Part shown: in pieces, positions 1-5,564 of the stretch | Layout: each line of letters starts with the position of its first letter | How positions within the stretch are numbered: the stretch's first letter is position 1 | The notes under the pieces: model-generated | Databases searched by the model: none | The model's input: the letters and a program-made list of their open reading frames with translations, nothing else | What the model was told of the DNA's origin: nothing | Origin: JBMNUL01 sp050946255 | Lineage (GTDB): Bacteria; Actinomycetota; Coriobacteriia; Coriobacteriales; CADBOM01 | DNA length: 6,907 nt | NCBI GenBank assembly: GCA_050946255.1 | Contig: JBMNUL010000138.1 | Coordinates: 1-6,907, forward strand | Direction of reading: 5' to 3' | Translations under genes and position numbers: made by a program

Positions 1-1117
1 AGGGCGTCGGCACCCTGCGAGGAGCAGAAACGACCAGGTCGCAACAGATACCAGGCTCTATGTCAAAGGGCAGATCGGGCAGATCCTGCAAGAGGTTTCC
101 GCGCTTCAGGAGATTCTTCTCGACAAGGCGAAATCGAACATGGGCGTAGTAATGCCAGGATATACCCATATGCAGAGGGCTCAGCCCGTGCTGTTCTCAC
201 ATCACATGCTCGCTTATTTCTGGATGCTCTCCCGCGATTTCGGAAGATTGGTCCATGCCTGGGAGTCTGCCGATGTCCTGCCGCTTGGAAGTGCCGCACT
301 CGCCGGCACCACCTATCCGATAGACCGCTATTTCGTTGCAGAGGACCTGGGGTTTTCCGACATCACCCCCAACTCGCTCGATGCTGTTTCAGATCGTGAT
401 TTCCTGCTGGACGCAGATTACGCATGCTCAGTTGGAATGATCCATCTCTCGAGGTTCTGCGAGGAGCTCATCTACTGGTCTTCCGGAGAGTTCGGTTTCA
501 TCACGATGTCGGATTCCTACTCCACCGGCTCCTCGATCATGCCCCAGAAGAAGAATCCCGACTTCGCAGAGCTGATCCGCGGGAAGAGCGGCCGGGTCGT
601 CGGCGACCTGATGGCGCTGCTAATGACCATGAAGTCGCTTCCGCTCGCATACAACAAGGACATGCAGGAAGATAAGGAAGGCGTGTTCGATGCAATGGAC
701 ACCTACCGCGATTGCCTCCACTGCATGTGCGGAATGGTCGAGACGTTCCGTGTGAACGAGGAGCGCATGCTGGATGCGGCTCATGGGGGGTTCATGGCCG
801 CCACCGATTTGGCGGACTACCTTGTCACTAAGGGCTTGCCTTTCAGGCAGGCCCACGAGGTCGTCGGGAAGCTCGTGCTGGAGTGCGAGAAGCAGGGACG
901 CACGCTTCAGTCCCTTTCCGTGGAGGAGCTCAAGAAGCACAGCGAGCTATTCGATGAAGGCGCCATTGAGGCAATGGACATCAAGAACGTGGTCTCCAAG
1001 CGCAACGTTCCCGGTGGCACCGGCAACAAAGCCGTCGAGGCCCAGATGTCGAAGGCGGAGTCTGTTCTCGGAGACGAGAAGAATAAACTCGACGAATTGG
1101 GGATCGTGGCAGGATAG
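1..1117 (+). CDS. argH: Argininosuccinate lyase, 5'-truncated by the window edge
   Basis: Cleaves argininosuccinate to arginine and fumarate, the last step of arginine biosynthesis; cytoplasmic homotetramer of the fumarase/aspartase superfamily. The frame is open from base 2 and gives 371 residues before TAG at 1115-1117; the family is about 460-480 residues, so roughly 100 N-terminal residues lie outside. Visible landmarks in order: RSRNDQVATD near residue 7 (substrate-binding loop), GYTHMQRAQPV with the conserved Thr-His at residues 55-56, and the superfamily signature GSSIMPQKKNPD at 176-187 (bases 527-562), which carries the catalytic serine loop. The C-terminal VSKRNVPGGTG is also typical. 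The ATG at 140 is internal, because the homology runs upstream of it. One oddity: the segment before RSRND reads RRHPA where the family has LHTG/LHTA. A permease follows 45 nt downstream, probably in the same transcript. Confidence 0.97.
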   Translation, partial: GRRHPARSRNDQVATDTRLYVKGQIGQILQEVSALQEILLDKAKSNMGVVMPGYTHMQRAQPVLFSHHMLAYFWMLSRDFGRLVHAWESADVLPLGSAALAGTTYPIDRYFVAEDLGFSDITPNSLDAVSDRDFLLDADYACSVGMIHLSRFCEELIYWSSGEFGFITMSDSYSTGSSIMPQKKNPDFAELIRGKSGRVVGDLMALLMTMKSLPLAYNKDMQEDKEGVFDAMDTYRDCLHCMCGMVETFRVNEERMLDAAHGGFMAATDLADYLVTKGLPFRQAHEVVGKLVLECEKQGRTLQSLSVEELKKHSELFDEGAIEAMDIKNVVSKRNVPGGTGNKAVEAQMSKAESVLGDEKNKLDELGIVAG

Positions 1118-1127
1118 CATGTAAATC

Positions 1128-1151
1128 CGGTCGCCTCAGGGCGAAAAACCG
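1128..1151 (+). other. Intercistronic hairpin between argH and the permease
   Basis: CGGTCGCC (1128-1135) pairs with GGCG (1140-1143) and ACCG (1148-1151) around a TCAG loop, with a bulge of four A on the 3' side. It ends exactly where the permease ribosome binding site (GGGAGAGG, 1152-1159) begins. There is no U-run, so it is unlikely to be a terminator. It may separate translation of the two genes or protect an mRNA end; that role is inference. Confidence 0.45.
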
Positions 1152-1162
1152 TGGGAGAGGGA

Positions 1163-2428
1163 ATGACACCAGATCAGATAATCGCCATTCTAGTCTTCGT
1201 CATAGTGATGGCGCTCATCGTTTCCGACAAGGTGCACCAGGCACTTGCCGCGCTTGCGGGCGCCGTGGTCCTTCTCGTCACAGGTGTGCTGTCTTTCGAT
1301 GCGGCTGTGGAGTCCATCGACTTCAACACCATCGGAGTTCTCTGCGGGATGATGATGTTCGTAGCCGTGGTCAAATCGTGCGGCATTTTCGAGTACATCG
1401 CAATTCGCGCAGCCAAGGCGGCAAAGGGCAATCCCTGGATGATCATGGTCTATTTCGTTATCATCACCGCGGTCTTGTCCGCACTGCTCGACAACGTCAC
1501 TACCATTCTCCTCCTCGGGCCAATGACGATAATGGTCTGCAAGATTCTGGACGAGAACCCAGTACCATATTTCTTAGCTGAGGTAATGGCCTCGAACATA
1601 GGTGGAACTTCCACGCTGATCGGCGACCCTCCCAACATAATGATCGGTTCCGAGGCAGGGCTCTCGTTCTTCGATTTCCTGCAATACAACGGCCCGATCA
1701 TCGTGATAATCCTTGTCGCGCTCCTCTTGGTCTACAGGTTCAAGTACGGCAGGAAGATGAAGGTCGACCCAGAGGCCCGCGAGAAGGTCATGGCCCTCGA
1801 CGAGAACGAAGTCGTGAGCGACCCAAGGCTCATGAAGATCAGCATCGCGATGATCATCTTGGTCGCAGTGGCATTCATGTTCCATGGGTCGCTTGGCATC
1901 TCATCTTCTGTGATCGCTCTGACCGCTGCCTGCATAATCATGTTCCTGGGAAAGTTCAACATCGAAGAAGCCCTCAAGGGAGTCGAATGGGGCACCATCG
2001 CGTTCCTTCTGGGATTGTTTGTCGTAGTCGGCGCTTTGAACGATACCGGGGTCATTGCGATTTTCGCCAACTGGATATTTGATGTCACCGGTGGCAACAC
2101 AGTCCTTGCGATGATAGTCATCCTCTGGGTTTCGGCGCTGTTGTCCTCGATTCTCAACAACATCCCGTTCGTCGCCACAGTCATCCCCATCATCATGGCG
2201 CTGCAGGCATCTGGAATGGATGTGTACCCGCTTTGGTGGGCGCTGTCGCTTGGTGTTTGCCTTGGAGGGAACGGAACCCTCGTGGGAGCTTCTGCGAACG
2301 TCGTCCTCGCCGCCATCAGCGAGAAGGAAGGGCATCCTATATCGTTCATCTACTTCTTCAAGCAATGCTTCCCGATAATGATCATGTCCATTGCACTTTG
2401 CACCGTCTACCTGCTGGTTTTGTTCTGA
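1163..2428 (+). CDS. ArsB/NhaD-superfamily (ion transporter) permease
   Basis: A very hydrophobic 421-residue inner-membrane protein with about 11-12 predicted membrane segments, the usual length for the ArsB/NhaD/SLC13-like ion transporter superfamily. The fold is an inverted repeat and both halves show here. Half 1 has DNVTT (about 110-114) followed by SNIGGTSTLIGDPPNI (144-159). Half 2 has LNNIPFVATVIPI (331-343) followed by GGNGTLVGASANVV (368-381). These Asn/Gly/Pro-rich re-entrant loops bind substrate and cation in the family. A charged loop near 194-223 separates the halves. I chose ATG 1163 because GGGAGAGG sits just before it; an in-frame GTG at 1151 would add four residues but lies upstream of that ribosome binding site. 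The substrate cannot be read from sequence: Na+/H+ exchange, oxyanion efflux or di-/tricarboxylate transport are all possible. No arsR, arsA or arsC is visible, so arsenite export is not favoured. Confidence 0.92.
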   Translation: MTPDQIIAILVFVIVMALIVSDKVHQALAALAGAVVLLVTGVLSFDAAVESIDFNTIGVLCGMMMFVAVVKSCGIFEYIAIRAAKAAKGNPWMIMVYFVIITAVLSALLDNVTTILLLGPMTIMVCKILDENPVPYFLAEVMASNIGGTSTLIGDPPNIMIGSEAGLSFFDFLQYNGPIIVIILVALLLVYRFKYGRKMKVDPEAREKVMALDENEVVSDPRLMKISIAMIILVAVAFMFHGSLGISSSVIALTAACIIMFLGKFNIEEALKGVEWGTIAFLLGLFVVVGALNDTGVIAIFANWIFDVTGGNTVLAMIVILWVSALLSSILNNIPFVATVIPIIMALQASGMDVYPLWWALSLGVCLGGNGTLVGASANVVLAAISEKEGHPISFIYFFKQCFPIMIMSIALCTVYLLVLF

Positions 2429-2462
2429 TTTAATGGCGGGTTTTGTGGCGGGAAGATAGTGT

Positions 2463-2510
2463 GGCCTTTGAGGCCCCGTCTGTCTTTTGACGTGGGGCAT
2501 CCGGGGCTCT
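2463..2510 (+). terminator. Possible weak terminator region after the permease
   Basis: Several competing GC-rich helices follow the permease stop: GGCCT/AGGCC (2463-2467 with 2471-2475), GCCCCGTC with GAC-gt-GGGGC (2473-2480 with 2489-2498), and GCCCCG/CGGGGC (2473-2478 with 2502-2507), the last followed by TCTTT. None has a proper U-run, so termination here is only a guess. Confidence 0.3.
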
Positions 2511-2515
2511 TTGCG

Positions 2516-2544
2516 TTGACCCCGGGGTGACGTGTTGGTAGACT
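2516..2544 (+). promoter_or_regulatory. Sigma70-type promoter of the tRNA-Lys gene
   Basis: TTGACC (2516-2521, 5 of 6 to the -35 consensus) and TAGACT (2539-2544, 4 of 6 to the -10) are separated by exactly 17 bp. The predicted start near 2551 is about 30 nt before the mature tRNA. This is the clearest promoter in the window and supports a bacterial host. Confidence 0.65.
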
Positions 2545-2553
2545 CTTTGACGT

Positions 2554-2574
2554 TGCCCGAATGTTTTCCGGGCA
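2554..2574 (+). other. Leader hairpin in the tRNA-Lys precursor
   Basis: TGCCCG (2554-2559) pairs perfectly with CGGGCA (2569-2574) around a 9-nt loop. It lies between the predicted transcription start and the mature tRNA 5' end at 2580, so the 5' leader removed by RNase P would carry this small hairpin. Confidence 0.45.
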
Positions 2575-2579
2575 TATTC

Positions 2580-2655
2580 GGACCGTTAGCTCAGCTGGCA
2601 GAGCAGGGGACTTTTAATCCCAAGGTCGAGGGTTCGAGCCCCTCACGGTCCACCA
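2580..2655 (+). tRNA. tRNA-Lys, anticodon UUU, CCA encoded
   Basis: A full cloverleaf can be drawn. The acceptor stem GGACCGT (2580-2586) pairs perfectly with ACGGTCC (2645-2651), followed by discriminator A and an encoded CCA (2653-2655). The D arm is GCTC/GAGC (2589-2592, 2601-2604). The anticodon arm GGGGA/TCCCA has loop CTTTTAA with anticodon TTT at 2613-2615. The T arm GAGGG/CCCTC has loop TTCGAGC. Only the outermost anticodon-stem pair (G2606 with A2622) is a mismatch. UUU reads AAA and AAG lysine codons. It stands alone with its own promoter and terminator. Confidence 0.97.
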
Positions 2656-2665
2656 CGGTAAAACT

Positions 2666-2710
2666 GCAGGTCAGCCCGCAAATCCGGGTTGGCCTGCTTT
2701 GATTTTATTT
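2666..2710 (+). terminator. Rho-independent terminator of the tRNA-Lys unit
   Basis: A 13-bp stem (2666-2678 with 2685-2697, including two G-U pairs) with a 6-nt loop is followed at once by the T-rich tail TTTGATTTTATTT. It begins 10 nt after the tRNA CCA end and closes a single-gene transcription unit. Confidence 0.9.
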
Positions 2711-3004
2711 AGCCGAAAATCTCGGATAGAATCTAACATTCGCTTCCGATGAATACCGGATTTTAAATCTGGCGTGTTCTTTTCATCTGAGCAGTTCACT
2801 TAGGGTCTGGCCAGTCGTTTCCTTTCTCGCCAATGCTCCCCAATATGTCGATTTGTTGCACTCTCATAATGCGCTTTCACAAGATTTTGTAGTATTCACA
2901 TCCCATGAGAAACCATATCAAGAAGTGAAAGGCTTTCAATAAATTGAAAACACCATAATGAATCGGGTCACTTAAGATTTTAACTTCTAGGCGGGGAAAG
3001 AAAT
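2711..3004 (+). other. Gene-free leader region upstream of focA
   Basis: About 290 nt, clearly more AT-rich than its surroundings, with no credible gene. It holds small dyads: CCGA/TCGG at 2713-2725, a near-palindrome of 8-bp arms at 2756-2772 (CCGGATTTTAAATCTGG, with one G-U type mismatch), and the TGAAA/TTTCA cluster at 2926-2949. CATAAT (2865-2870 and 2954-2959) could serve as -10 elements, but neither has a good -35 at 16-18 bp, so I cannot place the promoter. The purine-rich GGCGGGGAAAG just before ATG 3005 is the likely ribosome binding site. Confidence 0.6.
2926..2949. promoter_or_regulatory. Overlapping palindromes upstream of focA, candidate operator
   Basis: TGAAAGGCTTTCA (2926-2938) is a perfect palindrome around one central base. 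TTTCAATAAATTGAAA (2934-2949) is a perfect palindrome of 7-bp arms around AA. They share the middle TTTCA half-site, giving three alternating half-sites 56-79 nt before the focA start codon. This suits a dimeric repressor or activator, or two mutually exclusive RNA hairpins. The regulator is unknown; it is not a textbook FNR box. Confidence 0.45.
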
Positions 3005-3919
3005 ATGGAAGCTTTACAGATCGAAGTCAAAGCGGTAACTCCCGAAGATGTCCGTGAGGTCAGCGGAGTTGCTCTTAGCGGATACAGCACCGAGCAGAAG
3101 GCGGGAGATGTTGGAAAAGGGAAGGCAAACCCCCCTGTTGCAAGGCAGATTCCGCTTGCCATGCTCGCAGGTATGTTCATTGCCTGTGGTGCGCTTTTCA
3201 TGGAGGTCGTAAAGGCCGATAGCACGCTGTCATTCGCGGTCTCTCAAATCCTCGGAGGTCTGTGCTTCTCACTCGGCCTCATCTGCGTTGTGGTGGCTGG
3301 AGCCGAACTCTTCACCGGCAACAGCCTCATGGTCATCGGAGCGATGGAGAAGAAATTCAGCTGGGGGAGCCTCTTCAAGAACTGGGTCGTCGTCTGGATC
3401 TTCAATTTCATCGGGTCCCTCATCATTGTGTTCGTCGTGTTCTTCTCAGGTATCGGCTCGATGAACGATGGCGGTGTTGCCCAGGCGATGATGAACGTCG
3501 CAGTCAGCAAGGTCAATCTTTCCTGGAGCGCCATCTTCTTCCGCGGCATCATCTGCAACTTCCTTGTTTGCCTTGCCGTCTGGATGGGGTTCTGCGGCAA
3601 ATCTGTCATCGATAAGATCTTCACCTGTATCTTCCCGGTCATGGCCTTCGTTGCAGTTGGCGCAGAGCACTGCGTTGCCAACATGTTCTTTCTCCCGATG
3701 GGTCTTTTGATGAAGGACTTCGGTGGAATCATCTCCACCAACGCGAACATCGATCTCCTCAACATCGGCAGCGTGTTCTTCAACATTTCCGCTGCCACCG
3801 TTGGCAACATCGTGGGTGGTGCCATCTTCGTGGGAATGTTCTATTGGTGGGCATACCACAAGAAAGCCGCCAAGAAGGCAGAGGCTCCTATTGAGACTTC
3901 TATAGAGGTCTCTGAATAG
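3005..3919 (+). CDS. focA: Formate/nitrite transporter family channel, FocA-like
   Basis: A 304-residue pentameric inner-membrane channel of the FNT family, which moves formate (or nitrite or hydrosulfide in sister groups) across the membrane. About 46 mostly polar residues precede TM1 (about 48-66), longer than in enterobacterial FocA. TM2 leads into signature 1, VVVAGAELFTGN (95-106), with the omega-loop threonine. Signature 2 is GIICNFLVCLAVW (181-193). The central pore histidine is His222 in GAEHCVANMFF, where FocA usually has EHSIANMF. TM6 is about 258-283, followed by a short Lys/Glu-rich tail. The match to FocA is close throughout (GGLCFSLGL, NFLVCLAVWM, FLPMGL), so formate is the best guess. 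No pfl or formate dehydrogenase gene is adjacent, so direction and partner enzyme are unknown. It is a single-gene unit ending at the terminator at 3980. Confidence 0.95.
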   Translation: MEALQIEVKAVTPEDVREVSGVALSGYSTEQKAGDVGKGKANPPVARQIPLAMLAGMFIACGALFMEVVKADSTLSFAVSQILGGLCFSLGLICVVVAGAELFTGNSLMVIGAMEKKFSWGSLFKNWVVVWIFNFIGSLIIVFVVFFSGIGSMNDGGVAQAMMNVAVSKVNLSWSAIFFRGIICNFLVCLAVWMGFCGKSVIDKIFTCIFPVMAFVAVGAEHCVANMFFLPMGLLMKDFGGIISTNANIDLLNIGSVFFNISAATVGNIVGGAIFVGMFYWWAYHKKAAKKAEAPIETSIEVSE

Positions 3920-3932
3920 GGGATTTGCATCT

Positions 3933-3963
3933 GAGGGAATGCCGGGCGCTTCCCTCTGGCATT
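3933..3963 (+). other. Alternative hairpins just after focA
   Basis: GAGGGAA (3933-3939) pairs perfectly with TTCCCTC (3950-3956), while AATGCC (3938-3943) pairs with GGCATT (3958-3963). Both cannot form fully at once. The second is followed by a loosely T-rich stretch. It may assist termination ahead of the strong hairpin at 3980 or stabilise the mRNA 3' end. Confidence 0.35.
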
Positions 3964-3979
3964 GATTTCAATTTTGGAT

Positions 3980-4020
3980 GACAAAAGGCTCTGAATCCTA
4001 TTCAGAGCCTTTTGTCTATT
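3980..4020. terminator. Symmetrical bidirectional terminator between focA and the DUF3786 gene
   Basis: A perfect 16-bp stem (3980-3995 with 4001-4016) encloses a 5-nt loop. Because the arm begins GACAAAAGG and ends CCTTTTGTC, each strand gives a GC-rich hairpin followed by TTTTGTC. It lies 60 nt after the focA stop and 73 nt beyond the end of the converging DUF3786 gene, so it can end both transcripts. Confidence 0.92.
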
Positions 4021-4039
4021 TTGGTTGAATTCCAGTGTT

Positions 4040-4102
4040 CGAATGCCGGCTACTTTTCTAGATCCCGGTACCCGAATGCTGCTACTTTTTCATATACCCG
4101 GT
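4040..4102. repeat. Imperfect 33-nt tandem duplication over the DUF3786 stop codon
   Basis: Two 30-nt units start at 4040 and 4073 (period 33). They share CGAATGC, then CTACTTTT, then CCCGGT, with a few substitutions and small indels between. The copy nearer the gene includes the last codons and TGA stop of the DUF3786 protein; the other lies just past the stop. It looks like an old tandem duplication. Confidence 0.7.
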
Positions 4103-4737
4103 GGCAAAGTCCAATTCTTTATCTCGAGCCCGGCGGCACGGGCGAGTTGTCTTATTCCTTCTACGGCGATGGTCACGACGCTTTCGACGTGGATGAAGTC
4201 GACGGCGCTGCTGTCGAAGAGGATGTTAGCGGATGCGGGAAACTCCTCGTCTCCATCCCAGAAGCATACCCTCATTGGGATGCACTGGAAGGCCCTGAGC
4301 TCATAGACATTCGAGGACACCCTCTTTCCGCGAATCTTTTTCACGGCCGGCTCCAGGCTGTCCTCATGTCCCGAGAATGTCGCAGCCAGTGAATCGATTA
4401 TCATCTTCTTGAAAGCCGGGGCGAAGTTCGCCGCATCCCGAAGATTCGAGAAGGCTACCCAATCACCCGCCATCCTCGCCGTTGGCTTGCAGTACCAGAA
4501 CAGCGTGTAGACATTTAGCTTGGGTGTGTAGGGCACCGGGAGGTCATCTGAGTCACAGGTGATCTCGCCTGTGGACCTGCTCACGATGAGATGCCTTCCG
4601 AAGTGCCATATCCCCAGAGTTTCCTCTCCGCGTTCGATTTCTGGGACACGTCTCACGATATCGATCTGGTCCATGTCGAGGAACTTCTTTCTCCATTCCT
4701 CGCATTGTGCGGCGTAGTTGTCATGAAACTCTACCAT
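4090..4737 (-). CDS. DUF3786 family protein
   Basis: A 215-residue soluble protein with no signal peptide or membrane segment. I recognise DUF3786 from two conserved blocks. The first is WYCKPTARMAGDWVAFSNLR and the following NFAPAF (residues 81-109). The second is FWDGDEEFPASANILFDSS followed by VDFIHVE (159-185), rich in Asp/Glu and Phe and likely the functional core. The family has no established reaction; it occurs mostly in anaerobes. The open frame reaches M at 4782, but that would overlap the upstream HAD gene by 38 nt. ATG 4737 leaves a 7-nt gap, with GAGAAG close by and GGGAG farther upstream inside the HAD 3' end, suggesting translational coupling. The stop lies in a tandem duplication (4040-4102). 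A joint role with the HAD phosphatase is inference from the tight spacing. Confidence 0.85.
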   Translation of the reverse strand: MVEFHDNYAAQCEEWRKKFLDMDQIDIVRRVPEIERGEETLGIWHFGRHLIVSRSTGEITCDSDDLPVPYTPKLNVYTLFWYCKPTARMAGDWVAFSNLRDAANFAPAFKKMIIDSLAATFSGHEDSLEPAVKKIRGKRVSSNVYELRAFQCIPMRVCFWDGDEEFPASANILFDSSAVDFIHVESVVTIAVEGIRQLARAAGLEIKNWTLPPGI

Positions 4738-4744
4738 GTTCTTC

Positions 4745-5416
4745 TCAGAGCTCCCAAACTCTGGCAATGTAGTTGCGTGCATCTATCATTGTAGGGAGGA
4801 TTGTCTCTGCCAGTTTTGACATCTCCTCGGTTGCCGGGGCCATATCCGGGACCATTATCGTGCGCAGGCCAGCAGAGCTAGCAGATCTCACGCCATTGTG
4901 GGAATCTTCTATTGCGAAGGAGATGCTGGGTTTGACATTCTGCAGCTTGCAAGCGAGAAGGTAGATGTCTGGAGCGGGCTTGCTCGACGAAACCATGTCC
5001 CCACCCACGATGTTCTCGAAATAGGAGGCGATATCGCGATTTTCAAGTTCTTCTGTCGCGACTCTCGTGCTCGTGGAAGTCGCCACGGACATCTTCACGT
5101 TCTTGCCGGCGAAGAACTCGAGAGTCTCCATGACTCCAGGCTTCAGCGGGAGAAAGTCCCCGTTCGACATCTCCATGAACATCTCCCTGACCTTGAAAAG
5201 CAGCTTGTCGTATGGGAAGTCCTCACCGTAGCGGAGTTGCATCTTTTTCCTGGTGGCGTCCTTGTTTAGACCCATGCAGGAGATGACCATTTCGCCTATA
5301 TCGGTATATCCTTGGCTTTCCCCGACTTCCTCCCAGCATTTGAGGACCAGCCTCTCAGAATCGAGCAGGGTGCCGTCCATGTCGAAGATGATCCCCATGT
5401 TTTCCGATATGCCCAT
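4745..5416 (-). CDS. HAD-superfamily hydrolase, beta-phosphoglucomutase/phosphoglycolate phosphatase-like
   Basis: A 223-residue cytoplasmic phosphatase or phosphomutase of HAD subfamily I with a helical cap. Motif I is FDMDGTLLDS, with nucleophile Asp12 and acid/base Asp14. The cap spans about 20-90. Motif II is VATSTS (about 111-116), motif III lysine is Lys146 in SSSKPAPD, and motif IV is IEDSHNGV with Asp171. KPAPDIY and EDSxxGVxAAxxAG-type spacing are standard for the beta-phosphoglucomutase/GPH group. Substrate cannot be predicted; family members act on sugar phosphates, phosphoglycolate or nucleotides. I chose ATG 5416 because GGGAG lies 4 nt upstream; ATG 5398 (six residues shorter) has only a weak site and the farther ATG 5452 none. 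First gene of a two-gene operon with the DUF3786 gene. Confidence 0.93.
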   Translation of the reverse strand: MGISENMGIIFDMDGTLLDSERLVLKCWEEVGESQGYTDIGEMVISCMGLNKDATRKKMQLRYGEDFPYDKLLFKVREMFMEMSNGDFLPLKPGVMETLEFFAGKNVKMSVATSTSTRVATEELENRDIASYFENIVGGDMVSSSKPAPDIYLLACKLQNVKPSISFAIEDSHNGVRSASSAGLRTIMVPDMAPATEEMSKLAETILPTMIDARNYIARVWEL

Positions 5417-5453
5417 TGATCTCCCGTCTTTGTCAATTGTTTTCGATTGCAAG

Positions 5454-5483
5454 GTTACACCAGCGATTGCAAATCAATGTAAA
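5454..5483 (-). promoter_or_regulatory. Candidate promoter of the HAD-DUF3786 operon with flanking repeats
   Basis: On the minus strand TTTACA (5478-5483) and TGTAAC (5454-5459) are separated by 18 bp, 38 nt before the HAD start codon. The inverted repeat CACCAGC (5458-5464) and GCTGGTG (5486-5492) brackets it, and CGATTGCAA occurs twice (5444-5452 and 5464-5472), 20 bp or about two helical turns apart. These could be operator half-sites. Boxes are imperfect, so this is a suggestion. Confidence 0.45.
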
Positions 5484-5495
5484 GTGCTGGTGCAT

Positions 5496-5563
5496 TCCGG
5501 CGTGCGGTGAGCTAGAGGGGATTCGGGCTTACGTAGACAGCTGCATTAATGTCCGGCGTGCGG
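5496..5563. repeat. 12-nt direct repeat TCCGGCGTGCGG, two copies
   Basis: Perfect copies lie at 5496-5507 and 5552-5563, each preceded within a few bases by GCATT. They sit upstream of the structured RNA candidate in a gene-free stretch. A weak ATTAAT (5545-5550) overlaps the second copy's approach and might be a -10 for the RNA. Confidence 0.6.
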
Positions 5564-5564
5564 G

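Noticed and set aside
1732..2349. 205-residue minus-strand open frame inside the permease gene
   Set aside because: Antisense shadow of a clear membrane-protein gene; low-complexity Met/Thr/Pro translation with no recognisable family.
2833..2892. 19-residue open frame upstream of focA, considered as a leader peptide
   Set aside because: No ribosome binding site before ATG 2833, no run of a regulatory amino acid, and no attenuator hairpin after it.
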